Of a DNA stretch of 55,924 bases, positions 16,470-25,473 are shown one piece after another. The translations under genes were made by a program, and so were the position numbers. The first letter of the stretch is position 1; each line of letters opens with the position of its first letter. The notes beneath the pieces are model-generated. The model saw only the letters and a program-made list of their open reading frames with translations. It was not told the origin of the DNA and ran no database searches. Location of the stretch: positions 11,801 through 67,724 of the forward strand of contig DIFQ01000039.1 of NCBI GenBank assembly GCA_002419215.1, written 5' to 3'. Origin of the DNA: Syntrophaceae bacterium UBA5744 (GTDB taxonomy: Bacteria > Desulfobacterota > Syntrophia > Syntrophales > UBA2192).

Positions 16470-16703
16470 GTCCGTTGACCTCTCCAATCCAGTAAGCGTT
16501 CTACACCCGCGGGGAAGGCGACTCCCTGCGTCCAACCCGCCGGTCCCTCCATGGCTCCTTGCGGCGGTCTTCGACTGATAACCTTTGCCGATTTCCGTTG
16601 CGTCCGCAGGCCCCGCCTGTTGATCCTGAGCCTGCGGCCCCTGCTTCGCCCGCCGCCCGAGAACAGCGGGCACCTCCGGTCCTGTCCCCGGCGGGAAATC
16701 CCG
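16470..16703 (-). other. 234-bp non-coding gap between two pilY1 genes
   Basis: Read on the minus strand, this GC-rich gap has short hairpin-forming segments and the words CGGCAAAGG, CCGCCGCAAGG and GGCGGGTTGG. These faintly recall a GEMM riboswitch but do not fold into its P1/P2/P3 arrangement. GGAGAGG before the downstream ATG is a ribosome site. No gene, promoter or terminator is clear. Confidence 0.4.
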
Positions 16704-19700
16704 CTACGGATTCGAATCTGACCCGCCGGGCGGCGCACTGGACTGCACCCGCCGGTCGCGCCAGAAGAGGATGTTCGAGCGGTTCGACGGCATGGGCGGC
16801 GTCAGGGAGGTCTTCACCGTCTTCGTGCTCGTGTAGGTTGCCGAGCTGACCGTCACGTACAGGTCGGCCGCCGCCCCGCCGGGCCTGAAGGAGACAATGG
16901 GCGCCGTCGGGATCCCGTACCCGACCTGGATGCTCCGGCTGCCCGTCCCCGTTGCCGATGCGGCCGTGAGGTACCCCAGGGCGTAGACGTGGGCCGTCCC
17001 CAGCGCCTGCTGGCAGGGATCGCCGCCGACGGTCGGGATGTAGCTCGTGAAGTATGCCACGCCCCCGAAGACGACCGGTTCGGCGAGCACCTTCTCGCCC
17101 TGTCCGGCCAGGATGATGTACCAGCCTTTTTTCTCGTCCGTGTCCGTGTAGGTCGAGCCGGTGACGTTCTCGAGATTGGCGAGTGTCACGGCGCCCCCCG
17201 TGTCCTTCACGGCATAGATGCGCTCAGAGCCGCCGCCCACGGAGATCGGCTCCAGCCTGTCTCCCGTCCCCCAGTAAAGCCAGAGATTGCCTTTCGGGTC
17301 CCTCGCAACGGCCGGGGCCGAGTAAATGGCCCCCGTGCCCCCGACCCTCTCGTAGAGGCGGGAGGCGGTCCAGTTCGACGTGTTGCAGGAGCCCGAGTCC
17401 GTGGACGAGCAGAATTTGAAGCGCCAGATGTTGCCGCCCAGGTCCCCGATATAGGCCGTGTCGATGAATCCGTCCAGGTCGGTATCGACCATGGCGGGCG
17501 GGGCCGGCATGGCATAATCCACGGCAGCGTTGTCGGCCCTCGTGTAGCTCCACAGCACGTTTCCGTTGGCCAGGTCGATGACGAAGAACCCCTTGCCGCG
17601 CTTGTCGCAGCCGGTTTCATTGCAGACAGAGAGTTGGTGGCCGCCCCCGAGGAACCCGACCCATCTCTCGTTGCCGGCGATCTTCACCCGGTGGATCATG
17701 ACCTTGCTCCACGGGTCGCCCAGGTAAGGAGCGCCCGCGTCCGTGGGCGTGATCCGCCACTTGAAGGCGGGGGCCAGGGTGTTCGTGATGTCCAGGGCCC
17801 AGTAGCCGCAGTAGTGGACATGGCCGGTTGCGGGTTTGTACATGTTGTTGAAACCCGTCTCGCAGCTCGACGAGGTGCTCCAGAGGACCTTGTTGGCCCC
17901 CCGGCCCTCTCCGACGATGAGGATCGTCTTCCAGTCTCCGCTGGACTTGGCCGTGCCTTCGCCCGTCCCCACCCACGCGTCGGCGACACTGATGGGGCCA
18001 TCTACGAAATAGATATGCTGCTGGTTTGCCGGCTCCGCCTTGTGGGCGATCAGCCTCAGCTTCTGGAGGCCGTTGGGCGGGATAAAGCTCCAGACTTCGT
18101 CGAGATCACTGGTCCGGAAGGCGTGGAGCTGTCCCAGGTTCGTTCCCGCGACGACGATCCGTTTCCCTGCGCCCTCTCCCGTTGCCGACGTCCGCGGGTT
18201 CGCCGCCCGGAAGGCCGCAAAAGCGTGGTTTGCGTCGCGGACATCCTGGAAATCCGACGAGGGGGTCCCCACGGTGACCGGGGAGGAACGGAAGATATCC
18301 CCCATCTTGTAGACCTTGGTGAGGGATGCCCTGTCGGGGTTGTAGGTCGACTCGCCGCGGATGTAGCCCACGACCTCGTTTCGCCGGGTCGCCTTCTCCG
18401 CGTCCGTTCCCGTTGTGATGGCCAGGTCCGCGGGCGTGATGTTTGCGGCGTTGAAGCTGACAAGGGCCCCTGCCTTGTAGGTCCAGATGCTCCGCAGGGC
18501 CGAGTCCTTGTCCCGCAGCTTCGTGCCGGCGTTTGCCAATGCCGTCGTGCCGACGTTGCCGTTTGCGTCCAGCTGGAACTTCTCCAGGTACCCCGCCCAG
18601 AAGGGGCACTTCGTGCTGATGAAGCCGGGCTGGAACGAGGCCTCGTAGATGAAATTCTCGTCGGCCACACGCGACGAGGCGATGGAGGACTGCGAGAAGG
18701 AGTAACTCTGGTGCTGGATGATGTCGATGGCCTGCCGCAGCGAAGCCTCCAGCTCCGACGCGTTGTTCGGGAGGAATGCGTAGCCGTCGAGCGGATTGTT
18801 GACGTACCCGGGATCGGCGGTCGTAACGTAGCAATAGGGGCTCATGCCTCCGCAGTCACCGGTCAAGCGGATCGTGTCGTCCACGGCGCATGGATCGGGC
18901 GAAAAATAGCTCACAAGCAGGGTGGCGGGGTTGCCGGTGTTCGTCACGAGCGGGTTGTCCGTGCCGCCGTGGTAGGCCATCCAGTTCATGGTCTTGAGCA
19001 GAAAGGGGTAGACCGATTGGGCCAGGCCGATGACGAAGACCTTGTAGCCCGCGTCGGCCAGGTCCTTGGCCCGCAGGACGGAGGCGCGCCTTCGCTTGTA
19101 CTGGTCGACCTGGTTGCCGTCGCCGTTTCCGTCGCAGTACTTCGTGTCGCCGCCGTCGGTGACGAGGATGACGAACTTCTGGCGGCAGCTTTTATAGGTG
19201 TCGGCCGCCTTGTGGGCGTCCAGGTAGGTCTTGACCTCTTCGAGGGCCAGGGCGATGGCCGTGTTCGAGCTGTAAATGGCTTCCGGATTCCGGTCGTCGG
19301 TCAGGTGGAGGACGTTGCCGGTCCCGGCATAGTCGTAGGGACTGGCGAGGCTGCAGGAGGTCTTCCCGCAGAAGATGTTGGCGTAGGACTTCCCGATGTC
19401 CTTCATCTTGTACACGTAGCTGTTGAAGGCGTAGAACCCCATCCGGATGTTGAGGCTCGAGTCGTCCTGGCTGTTGATCACCCCGTCCTTGTTGTCGTCG
19501 AGGACGTTGAAAATGGCCCGCTGGGCGATGAGGAATTTCTGGCACTTGGTCGTGTACCCCGGCTGGGGCGTGTCGTAGAACGTCGTCCCGGAGCAGTCCG
19601 CATTTCCGTAGAGCTTGCTCGGCTTGCCGTCTCCATCCATCGAATCGATCGGGTTGGTCTGCATGCTGGCCGAGATGTCCAGGACGATGACGGTGTCCGG

Positions 19701-19814
19701 GGCAACGGCGCTGAAGAGGCCTTCCTCGCCGTCCTGGGCGAATGCCGTGACGGGCACGAGGGCCATCATCACCGAGGCCATCATCAGAAACATGTTTCTC
19801 GTTGCATCGCGCAT
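16704..19814 (-). CDS. pilY1: PilY1-type pilus tip/assembly protein, second tandem copy
   Basis: The 1036-aa protein has a Sec signal (residues about 1-27, ending TAFA), a vWA-like domain with D46-x-S48-x-S50 (VLDISASM), a calcium-loop-like DDNKDGVINSQDD, and a C-terminal PilY1 propeller with DTDLDGFID followed by AYIGDLGGNIWRF. The last residues contain NILFWRDRRVQSS with a short Pro/Ser tail not seen in the sisters. ATG at 19814 (MRDATRNMF) is chosen because it gives the signal peptide. The same frame stays open for another 445 codons upstream across the preceding pilY1, but that stretch is antisense-like GC-rich shadow. It is most similar to the copies on either side, so arose by tandem duplication. 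Confidence 0.92.
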   Translation of the reverse strand: MRDATRNMFLMMASVMMALVPVTAFAQDGEEGLFSAVAPDTVIVLDISASMQTNPIDSMDGDGKPSKLYGNADCSGTTFYDTPQPGYTTKCQKFLIAQRAIFNVLDDNKDGVINSQDDSSLNIRMGFYAFNSYVYKMKDIGKSYANIFCGKTSCSLASPYDYAGTGNVLHLTDDRNPEAIYSSNTAIALALEEVKTYLDAHKAADTYKSCRQKFVILVTDGGDTKYCDGNGDGNQVDQYKRRRASVLRAKDLADAGYKVFVIGLAQSVYPFLLKTMNWMAYHGGTDNPLVTNTGNPATLLVSYFSPDPCAVDDTIRLTGDCGGMSPYCYVTTADPGYVNNPLDGYAFLPNNASELEASLRQAIDIIQHQSYSFSQSSIASSRVADENFIYEASFQPGFISTKCPFWAGYLEKFQLDANGNVGTTALANAGTKLRDKDSALRSIWTYKAGALVSFNAANITPADLAITTGTDAEKATRRNEVVGYIRGESTYNPDRASLTKVYKMGDIFRSSPVTVGTPSSDFQDVRDANHAFAAFRAANPRTSATGEGAGKRIVVAGTNLGQLHAFRTSDLDEVWSFIPPNGLQKLRLIAHKAEPANQQHIYFVDGPISVADAWVGTGEGTAKSSGDWKTILIVGEGRGANKVLWSTSSSCETGFNNMYKPATGHVHYCGYWALDITNTLAPAFKWRITPTDAGAPYLGDPWSKVMIHRVKIAGNERWVGFLGGGHQLSVCNETGCDKRGKGFFVIDLANGNVLWSYTRADNAAVDYAMPAPPAMVDTDLDGFIDTAYIGDLGGNIWRFKFCSSTDSGSCNTSNWTASRLYERVGGTGAIYSAPAVARDPKGNLWLYWGTGDRLEPISVGGGSERIYAVKDTGGAVTLANLENVTGSTYTDTDEKKGWYIILAGQGEKVLAEPVVFGGVAYFTSYIPTVGGDPCQQALGTAHVYALGYLTAASATGTGSRSIQVGYGIPTAPIVSFRPGGAAADLYVTVSSATYTSTKTVKTSLTPPMPSNRSNILFWRDRRVQSSAPPGGSDSNP

Positions 19815-19909
19815 GCTGGTTCTCCCGACCCCATGACGGGGCTGCCAATGGGTGCCGTCGTCCCGGTTCCTGTTTTCCGTCGTGCGGGGTCTGCTCGAGC
19901 CCCCCATCG

Positions 19910-22900
19910 TTACTGCTGCACCCTTCTGTCGCGCCAGTAGAGGATATTGGTGCGGTTGGACATCCCGCCCGGGGTGATGGGCGCCTTGATCGTCGTCGCC
20001 CCCGTCCCGGAGCCTCCGCTGATCGTCACGTAGAGATCCGGCGTGGGGCTGTAGGGGTTGAGCGAAAGCGTGGGCGCCGTGGGAATCCCTACGCCCAGGG
20101 TGATGCTCCGGACGTTTCCGGTCAGGCTTCCCGCCCCTTCGATGTAGGACACCCCGTAGATCTTCGCCGAGCCCGCCGCGTTGCAGGGATCGGTGATTTC
20201 CGTGCCGCCGGGCGTATAGGTGGTGAAGTAGACCACCCCCCCGAAGACCGTGGCCTCGCCCAGCACCTTCTCGCCGCCGCCGGGCAGGTTCATGTACCAG
20301 CCGTGCTTGGTGGCGTTGTCCGTGTAGGTCGACGACGTGATGTTCTCCAGGTTGCTCCCCGTCCAGGTGCCGGTCATGTCGGAGTCCTTCACGGCGAAGA
20401 ACCTCTCGACGTTTGCGCCCACGACGATGGGTTCCGTCTTGTCGCCCGTCCCCCAGTAGACCCAGAGCTTTCCGTTGACGTCCTTGGCGACGCTCGGCAT
20501 TCCGTAGACCGGGCCGTACCCGTCGCTGCGCGCGAGCAGGCGGCTGCCCGTCCAGGATGCCGTGCTGTCCGTGGGGAAGCGGAACCGCCACATATTCCCG
20601 CCCAGGTCCCCGACATAGACCGTGTCCGTGAAACCGTCGAGGTCGCTGTCCACGGCCGCAGGCGCCCCCGCCAGGGCGTAGTTCATGTCGGCATTGCCGA
20701 GCCGGGTGTAGCTCCAGAGGACGGACCCGCTGGAGAGATCGATCACGAAGAAGCCCTTGCCGCGCTTGTCGCAGTCCGTCCCCGCGCCGTCGTAGGGGTT
20801 GCAGACCGCCCAGTTGTGGCCGCCGCCCATGAAGCCGACCCACTTCTCGCTGCCGCCGACCTTCACCCGGTGGATCATCATCTTGCTCCAGGGCTCGCCC
20901 AGGTAGGGCGCCTCGGCGCTCGACGGGGTGATCCGCCACTTGTAGACGGGGTTCATGGTGTCGGTGATGTCCAGCGCGTAGAAGCCGCAGTAGTGGGGCC
21001 GCGTGGCGTCGTAGACGAGGCTGAAGTCGCTCAGGCAGTCCGACGAGGAGCTCCAGAGGTTCGGGTCGGCGCCCCGGCCCAGCCCGAATACGAGCAGGGT
21101 CTTCCAGTCCGAGGCCGACTTCGTCGTTCCCGCCCCGGTGCCGAGCCACACGTCGGCCACCGAGATGGGCCCGTCGACGAAGTAGACGTGGGGCATGCCC
21201 GCCGGGTGCGAGGAGTGCGCGATCTGGCGCAGCTTCGGGATCACGTTGGGCGGGATGAAGCTCCAGGCCTCGGAGCCGTCGGAGGTCTTGAAGGCGTGCA
21301 TCTGCCCGTCGTTTGCGCCGCCCAGGACGATCCGCTGCCCGTTGGCCGACGAGCGGACGTGGTTCGCACGGTGCGCGGCGAAGGCATTGGCCCCGTCGAG
21401 CATGTCCTTGAAGGTGTACGACGGCGTGCCCACCGTCACGGGGTTGGCCCGGAAAATGTCGCCCAGCTTCCAGTTGTCCTTGTTGTAGGTCGACTCGCCC
21501 CGGATGTATCCCACCACCTCGGTGCGCCGCGTGTCGTCCTCGACGCCCAGGTCCGTGTAGGTGATGCTCGCCGTCGTGAAATCGACGAGGGCCCCTCCTT
21601 TATACGTCTTGATGACGCGCGTCGCCGGGTCGCGGGCCTGCAGGAGCTGGCCGGCGTCCCAGAGGGCGCTCCCCACGGAGCCGTCGTTGAGGATCTGGTA
21701 CTTGCGCAGGTGCCCCAGCCACATGGGGTCGTTGTTCACCGGCTGGAAGGACACCTCGTAGAGGAAGTTCTCGTCGGCGATCCGCGACGAGGCCACCGAG
21801 GACTGCGAGAAGGCGTAGTTGGCCTCGCGGATGTAGTTGATCGCCTCCCGCAGGCCCGCCTCGAGCTCCGTGGCGTTGCCGGCAATGAAGGCGTAGCCCG
21901 AAAGGGGCGTGTTCCCGGGATCGTTGGACGTGGCGAAGCACTGGGTGCTCGTGTCGTCACAGGTCCCCGTCGTCGACGACTCGGCGCAGGGGTCCGCCTC
22001 GAAGAGGCTCGGGTCGAGGGCGGTTTTGTCCCCCGTGTTGGGAGCCAGCGGGTTGTCCGTGCCGCCGTAGTAGGCCATCCAGTTCAGGGTGTTCTTCTCG
22101 ATGTCGGGCATGTTGGCGCCGAAGCCGATGATGAAGACCCTGTAGCCCGCATCTCCCAGGGCCTTCGCGCGGGCCACGGAGGCCCGCCTGCGCTTGTACT
22201 GGGTGCGGTCCGTGTCGTTGACGGCGCTGCCGCAGTACATCGTGTCGGCCCCGTCCGAGAGCAGGATCGCAAAGCGCTGCCGGCAGTTTTTGTAGGTGTC
22301 GGCGGCCTTCCTCGTGTCCAGGGTCGTTTTCACGCTCTCGAGGGCAAGGGCGAGAGGCGTGGCGCCGGCGACACTCGAGTCGGTCATCATCGAGCGCAGG
22401 ATGCACTTGTAATCCGCGATGTTATACGATGTCGGCGTCGTGCAGTACGTGAGGGAGCCGAAGGGGGCGCCGCAGTAGATGTTGCGGTAGGACGTCCCGA
22501 TGGGCTTCCACTCCTGGTAGTAGGCGCCCTGGAACTTGGCGAAGCCCATCCGGATGTTGAGGCTCGTGTCGTCGTCGGTGAAGACCCGGCCGTCCTTGTT
22601 GTCGTCGAGCAGTTTCTTGATGACGTCCCTTGCGATGAGATAGCGGGCGCAGTCGGTGCCGTAACCGGGCATCTCCGTGCTCGTCTGGTAAAAGGGGCCC
22701 GAGCAGATCGCGTTGCTGTAGCGCTTGAGGACCGAGTTGCCGCATTGCTGCGTCCAGGGGGGGTAGTAACTCGTTTTGTAGTCGTTGTAGAGCGCCGGGT
22801 TGTTCGAAATGGTCCAGCAACTGCCGTTGGCGGGGTTGTAATAGCAGGACGTGATCCCGCCGGGGCAGTGGAAGACGTCCCCCGGCGGGTTCCACTTCAT

Positions 22901-23065
22901 GCTCCCGGACATGTCGAGGACGATCATGGCCTCGGGGGCCACGTTCGTGAAAAGCCCTATCTCCGTGCACTCCTCATCGGTTGCGCAGTTCTCGGCAAGG
23001 GAGATCCCCGGCCCGCAGAGCAGGATGATCAGGATGGCGGCGATGATCGCGACCGGCGATTTCAT
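19910..23065 (-). CDS. pilY1: PilY1-type pilus tip/assembly protein, first tandem copy
   Basis: The 1051-aa protein has a Sec signal (residues about 1-24, ending SLA), a vWA-like domain with D51-x-S53-x-S55 (VLDMSGSM), a calcium-loop-like DDNKDGRVFTDDD, and the PilY1 propeller with DSDLDGFTD followed by VYVGDLGGNMWRF. It ends NILYWRDRRVQQ. A Cys/Tyr/Asn-rich insertion after the metal site (about residues 60-120) is longer than in the sisters and could vary ligand binding. It follows pilX by 13 bp and directly precedes the second copy across 95 bp, so it is probably the founding member of the operon. Confidence 0.93.
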   Translation of the reverse strand: MKSPVAIIAAILIILLCGPGISLAENCATDEECTEIGLFTNVAPEAMIVLDMSGSMKWNPPGDVFHCPGGITSCYYNPANGSCWTISNNPALYNDYKTSYYPPWTQQCGNSVLKRYSNAICSGPFYQTSTEMPGYGTDCARYLIARDVIKKLLDDNKDGRVFTDDDTSLNIRMGFAKFQGAYYQEWKPIGTSYRNIYCGAPFGSLTYCTTPTSYNIADYKCILRSMMTDSSVAGATPLALALESVKTTLDTRKAADTYKNCRQRFAILLSDGADTMYCGSAVNDTDRTQYKRRRASVARAKALGDAGYRVFIIGFGANMPDIEKNTLNWMAYYGGTDNPLAPNTGDKTALDPSLFEADPCAESSTTGTCDDTSTQCFATSNDPGNTPLSGYAFIAGNATELEAGLREAINYIREANYAFSQSSVASSRIADENFLYEVSFQPVNNDPMWLGHLRKYQILNDGSVGSALWDAGQLLQARDPATRVIKTYKGGALVDFTTASITYTDLGVEDDTRRTEVVGYIRGESTYNKDNWKLGDIFRANPVTVGTPSYTFKDMLDGANAFAAHRANHVRSSANGQRIVLGGANDGQMHAFKTSDGSEAWSFIPPNVIPKLRQIAHSSHPAGMPHVYFVDGPISVADVWLGTGAGTTKSASDWKTLLVFGLGRGADPNLWSSSSDCLSDFSLVYDATRPHYCGFYALDITDTMNPVYKWRITPSSAEAPYLGEPWSKMMIHRVKVGGSEKWVGFMGGGHNWAVCNPYDGAGTDCDKRGKGFFVIDLSSGSVLWSYTRLGNADMNYALAGAPAAVDSDLDGFTDTVYVGDLGGNMWRFRFPTDSTASWTGSRLLARSDGYGPVYGMPSVAKDVNGKLWVYWGTGDKTEPIVVGANVERFFAVKDSDMTGTWTGSNLENITSSTYTDNATKHGWYMNLPGGGEKVLGEATVFGGVVYFTTYTPGGTEITDPCNAAGSAKIYGVSYIEGAGSLTGNVRSITLGVGIPTAPTLSLNPYSPTPDLYVTISGGSGTGATTIKAPITPGGMSNRTNILYWRDRRVQQ

Positions 23066-23078
23066 GGTTGTCTATTCC

Positions 23079-23549
23079 CTATCGGGACATGGTGCCCATT
23101 TCGACGGGGCCGTGCCCGAGCCCCACGTCGATCGTCACACTGGTGTTGTAGGCCGGGTTTTCCCCGGTGATCCGCGCATCGTACCGGGCCTGCCCCCAGG
23201 TCTGAGACCCGCCGATGGAGAAGCCCGGCAGGGGAATCTGCGCGGGGCCCGTCGTGGGCTCCGCGATGTTGTCGATCTTGTAGCGAGTGTTGGCATCCGC
23301 GTTGTTCTCCACAAGACGGGGGGTTGCGCTGATCAACGTGGTGTAGGTGGCGGCGTCGAAATTGACCGTCAGCCAGTGCAGCCCCGCCTCGGCGGCATTG
23401 ACGGCCTTCTTGTCGCCCACGGAGCGCATGCTGATTCGGATGTCCTGCGTCGAGAGATTGAGGGCGATGATCCCCACGGCCAGCAGGATCAGGTTGGCCA
23501 GCAGCGCGGCCACGAGGGCAAAGCCCCTTTCGTCTCTTCTTCGTCTCAT
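23079..23549 (-). CDS. pilX: Type IV pilus minor pilin PilX-like (first copy)
   Basis: The 156-aa product begins MRRRRDERG then FALVAALLANLILLAVGIIA, the PilX N-terminal helix, followed by LNLSTQDIRISMRSVGDKKA and AAEAGLHWLTVNFD. The C-terminal part ends in strands (NTSVTIDVGLGHGPVEMG). ATG at 23549 is chosen because the prepilin-like leader starts there; the longer open frame upstream overlaps pilW and lacks a leader. It is followed by pilY1 after 13 bp, the usual order. Confidence 0.87.
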   Translation of the reverse strand: MRRRRDERGFALVAALLANLILLAVGIIALNLSTQDIRISMRSVGDKKAVNAAEAGLHWLTVNFDAATYTTLISATPRLVENNADANTRYKIDNIAEPTTGPAQIPLPGFSIGGSQTWGQARYDARITGENPAYNTSVTIDVGLGHGPVEMGTMSR

Positions 23550-23565
23550 AGTGATCCGTCCTTTA

Positions 23566-24297
23566 TCAGAATCCGGTGATGCCATGGTTCCTCGGGATGA
23601 CACTGGTCGAATAGGCCATCTGCCTTTTCTGGCCCGTGTTCGGGTCCGCATCGGCCGAGCGGACGAGCAGTGCGATCTCGATGCGGCGGATATTCGGAAT
23701 GGCCGCCGGCAGGGTCGCAACAGGAATCTCCAAACCCCGGCCGTCGAAATATCGGAAAACGGGCAGCGCCCCGTTGGCGACCTCGACGGTCCTCACGTCG
23801 GGCTGCCCGGCGATGGGCCCCAGGAACGACAGCGCGTTCGCCGCGCTTCGGCCGGGCGTGCAGGTGATGGACTCCCGGGTGAGCCGCAGGTTTGCCGCAT
23901 CGTACTCGTAGCGGATGATCTCGCCGGCTGTATCTCCACACACCCCGCTGGGGTTCGGCGATGATTCGATATCCATTTCAACGGTGATCGCCGTGGCCGT
24001 GGCCTCCTGGATCCCCTTCCAGGTCTGGTTTCCCGACACGTTGCAGTTGGCCGGGTCGCGCCAGAGGTTCACCGTGAAGAGGGAGTTGAACGAGGCCATG
24101 CGTATCTCCGAGGCCATGATCTCGAGAGCGGCCCGGGCATCCTGGTTCGTCGTCACCTTGCGTTCGATCCCCGTGGAGGACCGCTGCCCCGCCACCATGG
24201 CCGTGGACACGGCGGCAAGCAGCACGACCCCGACGGCCATGGCCATGACGAGCTCGACGACGGTGAAACCCCTTGAATGGTTCAGATGAGCGTTCAT
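23566..24297 (-). CDS. pilW: Type IV pilus minor pilin PilW-like (first copy)
   Basis: The 243-aa protein has the prepilin cleavage site G/FTVVELVMAMAVGVVL (Glu at +5), then MVAGQRSSTGIERKVTTNQD, ARAALEIMASEIRMASFN and a C-terminal domain ending STSVIPRNHGITGF. PilW is part of the minor-pilin priming complex. It overlaps pilV by four bases (ATGA), so translation is coupled. A second, clearly related pilW lies at 12681-13391 after the pilY1 array. Confidence 0.92.
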   Translation of the reverse strand: MNAHLNHSRGFTVVELVMAMAVGVVLLAAVSTAMVAGQRSSTGIERKVTTNQDARAALEIMASEIRMASFNSLFTVNLWRDPANCNVSGNQTWKGIQEATATAITVEMDIESSPNPSGVCGDTAGEIIRYEYDAANLRLTRESITCTPGRSAANALSFLGPIAGQPDVRTVEVANGALPVFRYFDGRGLEIPVATLPAAIPNIRRIEIALLVRSADADPNTGQKRQMAYSTSVIPRNHGITGF

Positions 24298-24722
24298 TGC
24301 CTGAAATACTCCTGTCTGGATACGATGGCGGTTTCCTGGACCCCGCGCGTGTTGCCCGGCCAGGTGACCTGGATGGTGACCGTCCAGGCATTGGTCGCGC
24401 CTCCGAGGGGCAGGACGGTGGTGTTCACCGTGAAGGGCACGTCGCCGGCCTGCTGGGTGGACTGGCTGCTGGCATACACGTTTCGTACGGGCAGCACCCC
24501 CGTTGAGACGGCGTTTGCCGGGTTCATGATCCAGAGCTCGTTGCGCTCCAGTTCGCTCTGGAGGATGCCGGCGGCCCGGCCCATGAAGTCGGAGCGCCCC
24601 GCCGCGTTCCAGGACGTGGGCTGCATGGACAGAAGAGCCATGATGCCGACGGCCGTGAGGAACAGCGTGATGAGCACCTCCACGATGGTGATCCCGCGGT
24701 TATTGCATGCTGTACGTGACAT
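24294..24722 (-). CDS. pilV: Type IV pilus minor pilin PilV-like
   Basis: The 142-aa protein has the leader MSRTACNNRG and cleavage site before ITIVEVLITLFLTAVGIMAL (Glu at +5). It is followed by MQPTSWNAAGRSDFMGRAA, typical of PilV/GspI-like minor pilins. Residue +1 is Ile rather than Phe, which PilD tolerates in some pilins. It overlaps pilW by four bases and fimT by 23 bp. There is no second copy, unlike pilW and pilX. Confidence 0.88.
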   Translation of the reverse strand: MSRTACNNRGITIVEVLITLFLTAVGIMALLSMQPTSWNAAGRSDFMGRAAGILQSELERNELWIMNPANAVSTGVLPVRNVYASSQSTQQAGDVPFTVNTTVLPLGGATNAWTVTIQVTWPGNTRGVQETAIVSRQEYFRQ

Positions 24723-25260
24723 GGGACCTTCCTGTGATCAGCGTCGAAATCGTGGCCGTGGAGCCGCGACTGTTGGTTATCACCACGGTGCCGAAGGGGT
24801 TGATGGACCCGCCCGACCGGATCGTGATCGGCGTCTGGGTGACACTGGTGATCTGGATTCCGCCGCCGTGATCCGACATGGGCCTCAGTGCAGGGTAGTT
24901 CGGCACATCGGCATAGGTTCCGGCGCCGTCACTGTCCCAGCGCAGGGTGTAGCGGTTCTGAGCCATGTCGTAGGCGATCGTGTGGCTCCTTCCGCTCGAC
25001 ATGGCCGCCTCTCTCAGGTACGCGATGTCCGACGACAGGGTCCGGGCTGCCGCTTTCAGGTTCGAGTTATCGACCCAGCCGCGGAAGGAGGGAACGGCGA
25101 TGGCCATGGCAATGCCGAGCAGGACGAGCGTGATGAGCAGCTCGACCATGGAAAAGCCCTCAGTGCGATGGAGGAGCCCCCGGCCTGCCTGCAGGCCCCC
25201 GGAGACAGCCCGCCAGGCCGGAACTCCCGTCTGAAGTGTGGGGCGTCGTAAATGTGTCAT
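24700..25260 (-). CDS. fimT: GspH/FimT-family pseudopilin
   Basis: The 186-aa reading has the prepilin motif G/FSMVELLITLVLLGIAMAIA (Gly35/Phe36, Glu at +5) followed by VPSFRGWVDNSNLKAAARTL and the GspH/FimT C-terminal domain (SSGRSHTIAYD, INPFGTVVITNSRG, RSHVTYSMQ). The leader before the cleavage site is about 35 residues, unusually long. No nearer ATG, GTG or TTG exists in frame, so the start at 25260 is kept. It is the first gene of the minor-pilin operon and lies 276 nt downstream of the c-di-GMP riboswitch. Confidence 0.85.
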   Translation of the reverse strand: MTHLRRPTLQTGVPAWRAVSGGLQAGRGLLHRTEGFSMVELLITLVLLGIAMAIAVPSFRGWVDNSNLKAAARTLSSDIAYLREAAMSSGRSHTIAYDMAQNRYTLRWDSDGAGTYADVPNYPALRPMSDHGGGIQITSVTQTPITIRSGGSINPFGTVVITNSRGSTATISTLITGRSHVTYSMQ

Positions 25261-25473
25261 GACGGCAATTTCTCTTGATCCTTCATGGTTCTTCTTCCCG
25301 ACCCGGACGACCCCGGATCAGAGGATCTTCCATCGGACCGGGAAATCACTTCCAGTTCAGCAAGAAGTGTGCCCGCATCGAACCCGCAGCGGCTGCGGAA
25401 GGCTCGCCCGGCCGGTGCCGGTCGGATCGTCAGGCAGGTGGATGAACCCGGGCGGGGAGGAGATGGGATGGGT

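Noticed and set aside
16470..16703. A possible second GEMM riboswitch before the third pilY1, suggested by GGCAAAGG, CCGCAAGG and GGCGGGTTGG.
   Set aside because: The conserved GGCCTAA and CGCAAA blocks are missing and the closing strands do not pair. Only the copy before fimT fits the consensus.
19815..21149. In-frame extension of the second pilY1 to a 1481-residue reading.
   Set aside because: The extra 445 residues are an off-frame reading of the upstream pilY1 coding region, rich in Arg/Gly/His, with no family match. A proper signal peptide starts at 19814.
16989..23170. Very long plus-strand open frames (983 and 1122 residues) opposite the pilY1 genes.
   Set aside because: Same reason: antisense shadows of GC-rich genes, with no domain or start signal.
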